Translations under genes and position numbers: made by a program
The notes under the pieces: generated by a model
Database searches by the model: none
What the model was told of the DNA's origin: nothing
Seen by the model: only the letters and a program-made list of their open reading frames with translations
In this document: piece by piece, positions 1 through 7,085 of the stretch
Numbering within the stretch: the stretch's first letter is position 1
Layout of the letters: each line of letters starts with the position of its first letter
Assembly (NCBI GenBank): GCA_903837595.1
Contig: CAILVI010000289.1
Span: 1 to 40,938, forward strand
DNA: 40,938 nucleotides
From: an uncultured Thiodictyon sp.
GTDB taxonomy: Bacteria; Pseudomonadota; Gammaproteobacteria; Chromatiales; Chromatiaceae
Direction of reading: 5' to 3'

Positions 1-393
1 GTAATCCTGCTGCGAGAGGACCTTACGCTGGAGCAGCTCGGTGGCCCGTCGGGCGTCGGCGGCGGCATCGACGGCCTGGGCCTGCAACTGCGTGAGATCC
101 GCCTGTGCCTGCTTGAGGGCCTGTTCGAACAGGGTCGGGTCCAGGGTGAACAGCGGGTCGCCCACCCGCACCCGTTGATTGTCGCTCACATGCACCGCCA
201 GCACCGGCCCTGCGACCCGCGGTGCGACCTGCACCACCTGGGCCATGACCTGCCCATCGCGGGTCCAGGGATGTGCGTCACGCTGCTGCGAGACCCAGTG
301 GAGCGCAAAGGCGGCGACTGCGACCATCGCCGCCGTCACGCTTACGCGGATCGCGGCCGGTAGCAGGCGACTGAGGCGGTTGGCGATGCTCAT
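1..393 (-). CDS. HlyD/AaeA-type membrane fusion protein, 3' part missing at window edge
   Basis: Periplasmic adaptor subunit of an efflux pump, running off the left edge; 131 N-terminal residues are visible. It reads MSIANRLSR, then a single hydrophobic anchor at about residues 10-32, then a biotinyl-lipoyl-like segment (HPWTRDGQVMAQVVQVAPRV, followed by VAGPVLAVHVSDNQRVRVGD) and the start of an Ala/Gln-rich coiled-coil hairpin. The phrase around TRDGQVMAQVVQVAPRVAG is typical of the AaeA/EmrA branch of the HlyD family. The start ATG lies 16 bases after the stop of a DUF1656 gene, the usual aaeX-aaeA order, so an FUSC-family aaeB pump gene is expected beyond base 1. Substrate specificity (hydroxylated aromatic acids in E. 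coli) is inferred from family only. Confidence 0.85.
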   Translation of the reverse strand, partial: MSIANRLSRLLPAAIRVSVTAAMVAVAAFALHWVSQQRDAHPWTRDGQVMAQVVQVAPRVAGPVLAVHVSDNQRVRVGDPLFTLDPTLFEQALKQAQADLTQLQAQAVDAAADARRATELLQRKVLSQQDY

Positions 394-409
394 GGGCGGG
401 GCTTGCGGA

Positions 410-631
410 TCAGCCGACAAAGGACGGTACCAGGGTGACGCCGACCACGACGGTACACAGCACCACCAAGGCGGTGAAGAACAGTGGCGGATGCCAGACA
501 AAGCGGCTGAGCCCGGTCCAGTTCGCCAGCGTGGTGATGGCCAGCGCCAGCGCCAGGCCCAGCAGGGCCGACCCCAGCCAGGGCGGGAAATAGATACCGC
601 TCAGTTCGATATCGACGGGGACTAAGTTCAC
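410..631 (-). CDS. DUF1656 (AaeX-like) small inner-membrane protein
   Basis: This 73-residue protein has two hydrophobic segments (about 15-37 and 50-70) and the DUF1656 hallmarks: an N-terminal ELSGIYFPPWL stretch and a central LSRFVWHPPLFFTAL motif. DUF1656 proteins are the small first gene of aaeXAB/FUSC efflux operons; their exact role is not established. It sits directly upstream of the membrane-fusion gene on the same strand, so both are probably co-transcribed. The ATG start gives the normal family length. Confidence 0.85.
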   Translation of the reverse strand: MNLVPVDIELSGIYFPPWLGSALLGLALALAITTLANWTGLSRFVWHPPLFFTALVVLCTVVVGVTLVPSFVG

Positions 632-715
632 GGTATCCTCGCCGGACTATGGCAGGGGGTGGGCGCGTCAGGGTGCAAATGGTAACAAACCTCAAGGATA
701 AAGGGCATCTCGGCA

Positions 716-1546
716 CTAGCGGGGTGGCTGTGCGTATTGCCCCGGGAAGGGGTCAGCGCTCTGTCGACGCTGGACCTCCGGTGTGGTCCATGGCCAGCGT
801 GCCCCGGCCTCATCGAAGAAGGCGACCCCGATCACGCCCACGTTGCGACCTTCGCCCTTGAGCTCCGCGTAGGAGTTGGCCACTGACCCGAAGCGAAAGG
901 CGGCCACCGTCTGGGCGCTGCGGCGAAAGCCGTCAATCACGAGGGTGGTCCCAGGGTCGAGCAGGTAGCCGCCCTTCGCATATGCCCCCGGGCCACCATC
1001 CATCACGTCGAGTCCGTCCACCGTGGTCACCACCTCCACGCGGTTGCCGGTGGGGTTGCGGATCTCAATGACATAACGCTGCCCGTGCTCGCCGATCACA
1101 TAGTTCCGATCGGCCCGGTGCGCGCTGGGCAAGGGGCGGCCGTGCTCATCGAGCAGACGCACCGCCAGCCGACTGTCGCCGACGGCAAACGCATTCTCTG
1201 CGTCCTCCGGTTGCGGTCCGTGCCCCATCATGGCGGCGATACCCGCCCGGTCATTGTAATAAAGGGATAGGACGGCAAAGGGACGGTCGGGCGTTTGGCG
1301 CGTGAAATTGACCTGGTGCACGCGGCTGTCCCGGTTTTCGCCCCAGACGGTGCCGAGCCCAGGCCGCTCCGGCTTGGCCCGCGCCGCCTGCTCAGCACTA
1401 GCAGCGCCCGACGCCGGCGCGGTGGAACCGGCGGTCGTCGGCGCCGCTTCGCTGCCCAGTGGCGGCGCCGTGCGTTGCGCAGTTTCTCCGCCACAGCCAG
1501 CCACCAGCAAGGCCAACAAACAGACCAACAGTCTTAACTGCGTCAC
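716..1546 (-). CDS. Predicted lipoprotein of unknown function
   Basis: Read from a GTG start at 1546 because an AGGAG sits 6 bases upstream and the protein then begins with a clean lipoprotein signal (VTQLRLLVCLLALLVAGC, lipobox LVAGC, Cys18); the open frame extends further upstream without a signal-like N-terminus. The product has 276 residues. After a low-complexity Ala/Pro/Thr linker (about 20-60), the body looks like an all-beta domain with conserved-looking phrases such as EIRNPTGNRVEVVTTVDGLD and NVGVIGVAFFDEAG. I recall similar sequences in proteobacterial hypothetical lipoproteins but know no function. It is transcribed away from the cyclase gene on its right. Confidence 0.75.
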   Translation of the reverse strand: MTQLRLLVCLLALLVAGCGGETAQRTAPPLGSEAAPTTAGSTAPASGAASAEQAARAKPERPGLGTVWGENRDSRVHQVNFTRQTPDRPFAVLSLYYNDRAGIAAMMGHGPQPEDAENAFAVGDSRLAVRLLDEHGRPLPSAHRADRNYVIGEHGQRYVIEIRNPTGNRVEVVTTVDGLDVMDGGPGAYAKGGYLLDPGTTLVIDGFRRSAQTVAAFRFGSVANSYAELKGEGRNVGVIGVAFFDEAGARWPWTTPEVQRRQSADPFPGQYAQPPR

Positions 1547-1922
1547 GGGTGACTCCTGCCCACTTGGGTGGGTCGCAAAACGGTAAAATTTGGGGTCTAG
1601 TCTCGTGCCAATCCGCTGCGTCATAGACGTGAACGGAGTGCGGCGGGCGAGCAGGGGGTTGCCGTCCGGCCACCGCCCATGAACTATGATCAAGCCCGCC
1701 GCCAGCCGATGCAACCGGCGTCACCTGGTTCCCCGGCGTGCCATCGGCCTGCCCGTGGGTGGGGACGGCGCAGGGACCCGAGCGCCACGCCGCAGTCTGG
1801 AGTATGTTGCAACTGGGGTCCTGTCGGCAGCCTCGATCATCCCTTCGGCGTCGGCTGTCAGGCCCACCGACGCCAGCACACCAGGCGTTCGAGGGTCGAT
1901 AAACCAGACTGAAGACGGCAAC
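1547..1922. other. Divergent intergenic region without a gene
   Basis: About 375 bases separate the lipoprotein gene and the cyclase gene, which point away from each other, so both promoters should lie here. Open frames cross the region as 5' extensions of both genes, but their translations are Arg/Pro-rich and look non-coding. I see no convincing -35/-10 pair or repeat. Confidence 0.5.
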
Positions 1923-3482
1923 ATGCGCATCGACATTCCGACCATGGTGTTATTGAACGTTGCAGCGAGCGCCACCCTGGCATGTTCGCTGGGGTGGGTC
2001 GCGCGCCGTCAGGACAGGGACGGATTGCAACTCTGGACCGGGGCTCTCATCCTTTACACGATGGCGCTGGTGTTGCTCGCCCTGCGGACCAAAATTCCGG
2101 ATTTCGTATCCATTATGGTTGCCAATGTCGTGCTGGCTGGTAGTCAGTCGCTGTTTCTGGCCGCTATCGCGCAATTATTGGAGCGCCGCATCGCCCCGAG
2201 CCTCCTCTGGGGGCCGCCGCTGATCCTCGCCGGCGCCTACGGCCTGCTGATGTCGGATCTCCCGATGCGAGTCATCGTCAGTAGCGTGATCTTTTCAGCT
2301 CAGCTGCTGATGGTGATGCGCGTCCTGGGGAGTCGCAAACACGCGGTGAACGGGCGTGGCAAGCACCTGGTGTTTTTCGGCTTGACGATCATGATCGCGA
2401 GTCACGTCGTGCGCCTCATTGGCGCCGCGCTGGGCGCGGAGGACGCCACCGACCTCATGCAGGAAACGCCGTTGCGGACCCTGCTTTTTCTTTCCACCTT
2501 CGTTACCCTGATAGTCGTCTCACTGGGTTTCATCCTCATGGTGAAGGAGCGTGCCGATGAACGCACCCGCCTGATGGCGATGCAGGATCCGTTGACCGGG
2601 ACCTGGAACCGTATCCGCCTGGATGAGGCAGCGCAGACGGAGATGGCGCGCTTCGTGCGTCACGGGCATCCGGTATCCGTCATCATGGTCGATCTGGATC
2701 ATTTCAAAGGGATCAATGACAAATTCGGACATGCCAGCGGCGATCGGATCCTGCGGGGGTTCAGCCGCATCGCGCAAGACTGTATCCGTGCCAACGACGT
2801 GCTCGGGCGTTGGGGCGGCGAGGAGTTTGTGCTGCTGCTACCCGACAGCACCTTGCCAGACGCGGTTGCGCTCGCCGAACGCATTCGCAGCGCACTGGCG
2901 GGGCATGCGTTTGGCGGGGGGATCAAGGTGACAGCCAGTTTCGGCGTGGCGACCTGCCAGGCGAGCGATACCTGGGAGTCCTGGTTGCATCGCGCCGATC
3001 TGGCCCTTTATCGCGCCAAGGCGGCGGGCCGCAACCGCGTCGAGACCGAATGCCAGGGGCCGCAGGGCGATGACCCAGGCGGTCACTTCGTCGCATTGAT
3101 CTGGAGCCCTGCTTATGAATCGGGCAGTGCCCAGCTCGACGACCAACACCGGGCCTTGTTCGACCACTCCAATCAGCTGCTCAGCGCGATCCTGGACAAT
3201 CGCTCCAAGCCGGAAATCATGGCGTTAATCCGCGTGTTGGTGGATTCGATCAAGCACCATTTCATGGACGAGGAGGCGATCATGCGGGTGCTCGGGTATG
3301 CGCAGGCCGAACCCCATTGCGTGCTTCACCAGCGGCTGATGGCGCGTGCCGAGCAGTTCGCCGACCGCTTCGCGCAGGAGCAACTCGGCGTGGGGGAGAT
3401 CTTTCAATATCTTGCGCATGAACTCGTGGCCCAGCATATTTTGATCGAGGACCGGAAATATTTTCCCCTATTGGCGGCCTGA
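1923..3482 (+). CDS. Membrane diguanylate cyclase with C-terminal bacteriohemerythrin domain
   Basis: Predicted to make cyclic di-GMP from two GTP under control of an oxygen-binding di-iron domain. Taken from ATG 1923 (519 residues), where the sequence starts with a membrane helix; an in-frame ATG at 1686 would add an Arg-rich leader. Residues 8-210 contain about six or seven hydrophobic segments. The GGDEF domain follows (about 215-375) with an active GGEEF (298-302) and an intact inhibitory RxxD site (R289-D292). The hemerythrin domain (about 392-519) carries all seven expected iron ligands: H409, H446, E450, H465, H469, H505 and D510, with spacing 37-4-15-4-36-5. Known Vibrio Bhr-DGC has the hemerythrin at the N-terminus, so this order is reversed. 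Oxygen control of activity is inference. Confidence 0.93.
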   Translation: MRIDIPTMVLLNVAASATLACSLGWVARRQDRDGLQLWTGALILYTMALVLLALRTKIPDFVSIMVANVVLAGSQSLFLAAIAQLLERRIAPSLLWGPPLILAGAYGLLMSDLPMRVIVSSVIFSAQLLMVMRVLGSRKHAVNGRGKHLVFFGLTIMIASHVVRLIGAALGAEDATDLMQETPLRTLLFLSTFVTLIVVSLGFILMVKERADERTRLMAMQDPLTGTWNRIRLDEAAQTEMARFVRHGHPVSVIMVDLDHFKGINDKFGHASGDRILRGFSRIAQDCIRANDVLGRWGGEEFVLLLPDSTLPDAVALAERIRSALAGHAFGGGIKVTASFGVATCQASDTWESWLHRADLALYRAKAAGRNRVETECQGPQGDDPGGHFVALIWSPAYESGSAQLDDQHRALFDHSNQLLSAILDNRSKPEIMALIRVLVDSIKHHFMDEEAIMRVLGYAQAEPHCVLHQRLMARAEQFADRFAQEQLGVGEIFQYLAHELVAQHILIEDRKYFPLLAA

Positions 3483-3530
3483 GTGTGTGGGCTTGGTCAT
3501 CGTTCCGGCCTCCGCCCGGACATTCTGACT

Positions 3531-3599
3531 GGAGGTCGAGGCTTTAGCCGGATCGGGGCTGCGCCGATGTAATTTTGACTGGCTAAAGCCTCGACCTCC
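3531..3599. repeat. 69-bp palindromic element, copy A
   Basis: The arms 3531-3549 and 3581-3599 are a perfect 19-bp inverted repeat (GGAGGTCGAGGCTTTAGCC and its complement) around a 31-base spacer. Two related copies lie at 5801-5869 and 27579-27647, all 69 bp long. This copy sits 16 bases past the stop of the MRJP-like gene and between two convergent genes, so it could also act as a transcript-end hairpin. Confidence 0.9.
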
Positions 3600-3615
3600 T
3601 GTCTTTTTGCGGCCA

Positions 3616-4722
3616 TCATTCCTGATTGGCATCGCCACCCGCATAAACGCGCATGATGCGGTAAGGGAGCTGGCCGGCGTCGACCCCGCCATTCAGTGGT
3701 GGGGAACGCTCTAGCTGGTTCACGGCGATATAGAGCCATCCAGGCTCGCCAAACGCCAGGGAGTCCGGCCACAGCAACCGGTCGTCCTCGACCAAGGTTT
3801 CCAACCGGCCATCCGGGCGCAGGACGGCGATGGCGTTGTGATTGAGATCGGTGAAATAGTGATTGCCGGCGGTGTCGGTGGCGGCCCCGTCAGAAACCGG
3901 CTTCCGCCCGGCCTTCGCGATGGCCGCGGCGATGGTCGCGTCGTCCGCGCCCTCACGCAGCAACCGCACCGGGACCCGGTACCAGGTCTCACCGTTCATC
4001 GCCCCGAAATAGAGCGTCTCGCCGTCCGCGGACAGGGTGATGGGGTTTACCGCGACGCGGGCCGGCTTGACCGTGCCGTCCGCGCCCCGCGGTCCGAGCA
4101 GTCGGCCCTCGACCACGATGTCGACGTTCTCTGCTTGCAGGGTCGGCGAGGTGGTAAAGCGCCGAGAGGTCCGGTTATTCAGATCCACCACCACCAACGC
4201 GGGCTCATGGCTGCCGCCGGGGTCCGCGATATAAACGAAGCCGCGCGCATCGTCCACCACCAGGTCGTTGAGAAAGCTCCCGACGGGTCCGGTCTCCGGC
4301 GGGAAGTCATAGCGGAAGACCGGCTTGCCGTCGGCGAGCGCAAAGGCCACCAGCTTGGGCACCTGGGGCGGCTCGCCCAGGCCGTTGTCGAGCACCCACA
4401 GGCGACCCCGGCGGTCGATACGGATGCCGAGCACACTGTTGAGCACGTCGGGTCCAGAGCCGAAGGCCCCGTTCCAGGCTTTATCCGGCCAGGGCCGGTA
4501 ACTGTGCGGCCCGGTGATCTCGATGAGTTGGGCCTCGGCGCGCCGGAACTGATGGACGGTGGCGAAGACCCGCCCCTTGGCGGTCACCGCCGCATTGCCC
4601 GGGTTGATGGGAAGTTCCGCCACCGACTCGATGGCACCGGCGGTCAGTTGCTCATCCGCCGCGGCGGGGAGCGACACCAGCGGCAGCAGGGCACATAGCA
4701 GGGCGGCGATCGGTGGGCGCAT
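3616..4722 (-). CDS. Secreted MRJP/Yellow-family beta-propeller protein
   Basis: This 368-residue protein has a clear Sec signal peptide (MRPPIAALLCALLPLVSLPA, cleavage near AAADEQ). The mature part matches the major royal jelly protein/Yellow family (PF03022), a six-bladed propeller: phrases such as VLGIRIDRRGRLWVLDNG, FLNDLVVDDARGFVYIADP, VAVNPITLSADGETLYFGAM and LLWPDSLAFGEPGWLYIAVNQ are blade motifs in the expected order. Bacterial members are periplasmic or secreted and mostly uncharacterised; some relatives are called L-dopachrome tautomerase-related, which does not prove activity. A GGAG about 9 bases upstream supports the ATG. No operon partner is obvious. Confidence 0.88.
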   Translation of the reverse strand: MRPPIAALLCALLPLVSLPAAADEQLTAGAIESVAELPINPGNAAVTAKGRVFATVHQFRRAEAQLIEITGPHSYRPWPDKAWNGAFGSGPDVLNSVLGIRIDRRGRLWVLDNGLGEPPQVPKLVAFALADGKPVFRYDFPPETGPVGSFLNDLVVDDARGFVYIADPGGSHEPALVVVDLNNRTSRRFTTSPTLQAENVDIVVEGRLLGPRGADGTVKPARVAVNPITLSADGETLYFGAMNGETWYRVPVRLLREGADDATIAAAIAKAGRKPVSDGAATDTAGNHYFTDLNHNAIAVLRPDGRLETLVEDDRLLWPDSLAFGEPGWLYIAVNQLERSPPLNGGVDAGQLPYRIMRVYAGGDANQE

Positions 4723-4958
4723 GGCAGAATCTCCAGGGTTCGGGCGGCGGGGTGTGGCGGTGACTTGGGTCTCGGATTTGCTGTTTCAACAGTGTCCTGC
4801 GGCGGGAGCGTCGCGCGGGCTGGCGGTGCGACAGGGATCGGCACGGAGCGCAGGAATGAGAGGATGGATGTGCGCATTCATCGGCCACCCGCAGCGCCGC
4901 ACTGCCCCCGCCTCCCGCTCGCTACCGCTCGCTCCTTGCGCGGGCAGTCCCCGCTTCC

Positions 4959-6142
4959 CTACCGGCTTGCCTTCTCCGGGCCGGACTGGGTACCTCGCGC
5001 CAGCCGGAAGCCCAGAAGGCCGTCACGGTCGGCCGGTCCCCTGCGGTCGCGCCGCGCGGAGCGGGTGTCCCTGGCGTGGCCGAACCAGCCGCCGCCGCGC
5101 ACCACGCGCCTCACACCCGTAGCGTCTTTCCAAGGGCGACCATCCGCAGGGGCGTCCTGGTAACCGTCGTGCCATTTGTCTTGCACCCATTCCCAAACGT
5201 TTCCATGCACATCGTGGAGCCCCATGGGTTGGGCCGCTTTTCGCCGACCAGGTGGGTCTTGTCTCCAGCGTTTCCACCAAACCAGGCGTAGTCGCCCAGG
5301 GTCTTCTCGTCATCGCCGAATGACCAGACGGTCCGGGTCCCCGCGCGAGCCGCATATTCCAATTCGGCCTCGCTGGGCACGCGATACGGCTTGCCGGTCT
5401 TGCGGGTTAGCCAAGTGACATACTGCTGCGCGTCGTCCCATGAGACAATGACCGGGCGTCGGCCACGGCCCCAACCTGCATCGCTGGGTTTCTGGGTACA
5501 GCCGCGGTCGGCCACGCAGGCGTCCCATTCGTCAAAGGTCACCTCGTATTTGCCCATTTCAAAGGCTTGAACTTGGACCCAACGGGCTGGCTGCTCGTCG
5601 GGAAAGCAGATCTTTTCAGCCGGTTGGCAGCCCATCAAGAAGCTGCCGGCGGGGATATGCACCATAGGGGGATTGAGCAGGGGATTGAGCACCGGGTCGT
5701 GGCCCCACCACTGATACCAGACAATGAGACCCAGCACCGTAAGGCCAACCCCAACCACCACCGGCCACCACCAGCGCCGACCTCGCCCCAGGTCCCGACT
5801 GGAGGTCGAGGCTTTAGCCGGACCAGGGCCGCTGCGGGCCGCGGTCGACTGGCTAAAGCCTTGACCTGCCTTCTCATGGTCGGAATGACCATCAAGGCCA
5901 TCGTCTGATAGGGCCTCAGCGATGGACGGCATGCGCGGCAGCCCGATCCGCCCCGCCGTTTCCTCTTCCAGAGGGGCTTCGATCAAATCAGGCGTGGCCT
6001 GCTGGGCCGGCATTGGCACCGTATCTGGCGCAGGAGCTGGCGACGCATCTTCCGCTGCAGCAATCGGGTGGGCCTTGCCGCAAAATGGACAATATTCGAT
6101 TATCCAACCCAGTGGCTGGGTGCAATGTCTGCATACCAACAT
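4959..6142 (-). pseudogene. Formylglycine-generating-enzyme-like membrane protein, frameshifted
   Basis: Two frames together give one SUMF1/FGE-sulfatase-domain protein. The first frame (6142 to about 5220) has an N-terminal zinc ribbon (CRHC...CPFC), an Ala/Pro linker, a 23-residue peptide encoded by a repeat element, one membrane helix (WWWPVVVGVGLTVLGLIVWY) and the FGE core starting MVHIPAGSFLMGC. Near 5216-5226 the frame must shift by one base; the other frame then continues with GLHDVHGNVWEWVQDKWHDG, RVVRGGGWFGHARDT and GFRLARG, the hallmark C-terminal FGE motifs, to 4959. Unshifted, the protein ends in unrelated sequence. The missing base lies by GGGGCTCC, so a sequencing error in the G run is possible. 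These bacterial proteins are usually not true sulfatase activators; function unknown. Confidence 0.85.
5801..5869. repeat. 69-bp palindromic element, copy B, inside a coding sequence
   Basis: Left arm 5801-5819 matches copy A exactly; the right arm 5851-5869 has two mismatches to the perfect complement. It lies in the linker between the zinc ribbon and membrane helix of the FGE-like protein and is read in frame on the minus strand as about 23 residues (GQGFSQSTAARSGPGPAKAS followed by TSS). The length, 69 bp, is a multiple of three, so it leaves the frame open. Confidence 0.9.
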
Positions 6143-6175
6143 CAGTTCACACCCTGTCGCGCGCGTCCTCGTTAA

Positions 6176-6694
6176 TCACGGCAGTGGCACATTCTGGACC
6201 TCGCTTATCGCGATTCGCCGGCATCCTGTAGTATACGGGCATACAACAGCATCGCTGATCCAAAAGCCGGCAATATGCCGCAGATCGTCCAATATTGGAC
6301 GCAGGCGACTGACCATACCTCTGCTCTTAGCCACCAGTAACACCCCCATCAAACCCATCACGGGAAGGCCTAATTCTTGGGCCGCACGCCGTCCGCGCCG
6401 CTCATCGATCAAGAGCAGCTTGGCCTTGAGGTGCAATGCACAGGCAATCGCCTCGGCCTCTCCAGCATCCAGATCCAGACGCAGTGCAGCGACCAAGGGC
6501 CGATTTGCGATAGATTGCTGCTGAATCCAAGTCGCTGTTCGAACGTCTGCGGCACCCGGGGCATCGGGAAGGGCTGCCGTGATCTCAGAAAAAACGGCGG
6601 GCGGCACCACAATGTCGCCATATAAAGCAGGCAGAAGATCGAGTTCGCCAATGCAGGCAAAATTGATGATTGGGGAGGTGTTACTGACGATCAC
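6176..6694 (-). CDS. DUF3368 PIN-like toxin, C-terminus altered by a frameshift
   Basis: This is the putative RNase toxin of a type II toxin-antitoxin pair. The N-terminus MIVSNTSPIINFACIGELDL, the VVPPAVFSEI strand, the acidic LDAGEAEAIACAL helix and the LLLIDERRGRRAAQELGLPV motif are diagnostic for DUF3368, a PIN-domain relative. The frame as read ends in an atypical tail (AVVCPYTTGCRRIAISEVQ). Removing one base near 6244-6249 restores a family-like end, DALYARILQDAGESR, with a stop at 6205. A one-base insertion has therefore replaced the last dozen residues; catalytic motifs lie upstream and are untouched. It starts one base after the antitoxin stop. Confidence 0.85.
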   Translation of the reverse strand: MIVSNTSPIINFACIGELDLLPALYGDIVVPPAVFSEITAALPDAPGAADVRTATWIQQQSIANRPLVAALRLDLDAGEAEAIACALHLKAKLLLIDERRGRRAAQELGLPVMGLMGVLLVAKSRGMVSRLRPILDDLRHIAGFWISDAVVCPYTTGCRRIAISEVQNVPLP

Positions 6695-6695
6695 G

Positions 6696-6941
6696 TCAGC
6701 GCATTCCTAATTGCTGCAAAGTAGCTAAGTCCTGTTCATATTCCGCCACATCGTAGTGCGGAGAGATATCTCGGCTAGCCAACAGATGCTGGAATTGCAT
6801 CGGACGCATCTCGGCGAACGTAGCCGCCTGACTCAGGGTCAGCCGATCTTTCTCAAACAGCAATACCGCCAGCTCCTGTCTGATCTCGGCCGTCGTCAGA
6901 TGCCAGGCATAGAGGGTTTCGTCGGGGATGACAAGCGCCAT
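6696..6941 (-). CDS. UPF0175-family antitoxin
   Basis: An 81-residue protein of the UPF0175 family: EIRQELAVLLFEKDRLTLSQAATFAEM followed by a short DNA-binding-like helix pair and the acidic tail YDVAEYEQDLATLQQLG. UPF0175 genes regularly precede DUF3368 toxin genes; here the two are separated by one base, indicating translational coupling. It should neutralise the toxin and probably repress its own promoter. A GAGGA lies about 10 bases before the ATG. A perfect 21-bp palindrome 38 bases upstream is a candidate operator. Base composition is lower in GC than the flanking housekeeping genes. Confidence 0.85.
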   Translation of the reverse strand: MALVIPDETLYAWHLTTAEIRQELAVLLFEKDRLTLSQAATFAEMRPMQFQHLLASRDISPHYDVAEYEQDLATLQQLGMR

Positions 6942-6979
6942 GATCGTCAGTCCTCAGTGTGTTATGTGATTCTTGAGAG

Positions 6980-7000
6980 TCATCTAGCGCCGCTAGATGA
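6980..7000. promoter_or_regulatory. Perfect 21-bp palindrome upstream of the toxin-antitoxin genes
   Basis: TCATCTAGCG-C-CGCTAGATGA has perfect 10-bp arms around one base. It lies between the hom 3' region and the antitoxin start, where an autoregulatory operator would be expected. It could instead be part of the repeat element next to it, because a TCTAGCGCC piece also follows the related repeat near 18188. Confidence 0.5.
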
Positions 7001-7024
7001 TCCCTAAGAGCAGCGGAACTTGGG

Positions 7025-7074
7025 GCGCAGAGCGCCGCAGATACAGGCGTGACACCGCGCAGCGGTGTCACGAG
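7025..7074 (-). repeat. Interspersed hairpin repeat, copy 1 (3' of hom)
   Basis: The minus strand carries 32 bases (7043-7074) and then 12 bases (7025-7036) identical to 18138-18169 and 18174-18185. The core is a 10-bp-arm hairpin, GTGACACCGC-TGC-GCGGTGTCAC. In both places it lies just 3' of a coding sequence in the same relative orientation (here 11 bases after the hom stop), consistent with a shared transcript-end hairpin. Confidence 0.85.
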
Positions 7075-7085
7075 AGTGAGGCCAC

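Noticed and set aside
3838-4698. Long plus-strand open frame (286 codons) opposite the MRJP-like gene
   Set aside because: It is antisense to a well-supported gene, and its His/Gly/Arg-rich translation matches no family; typical of GC-rich shadow frames.
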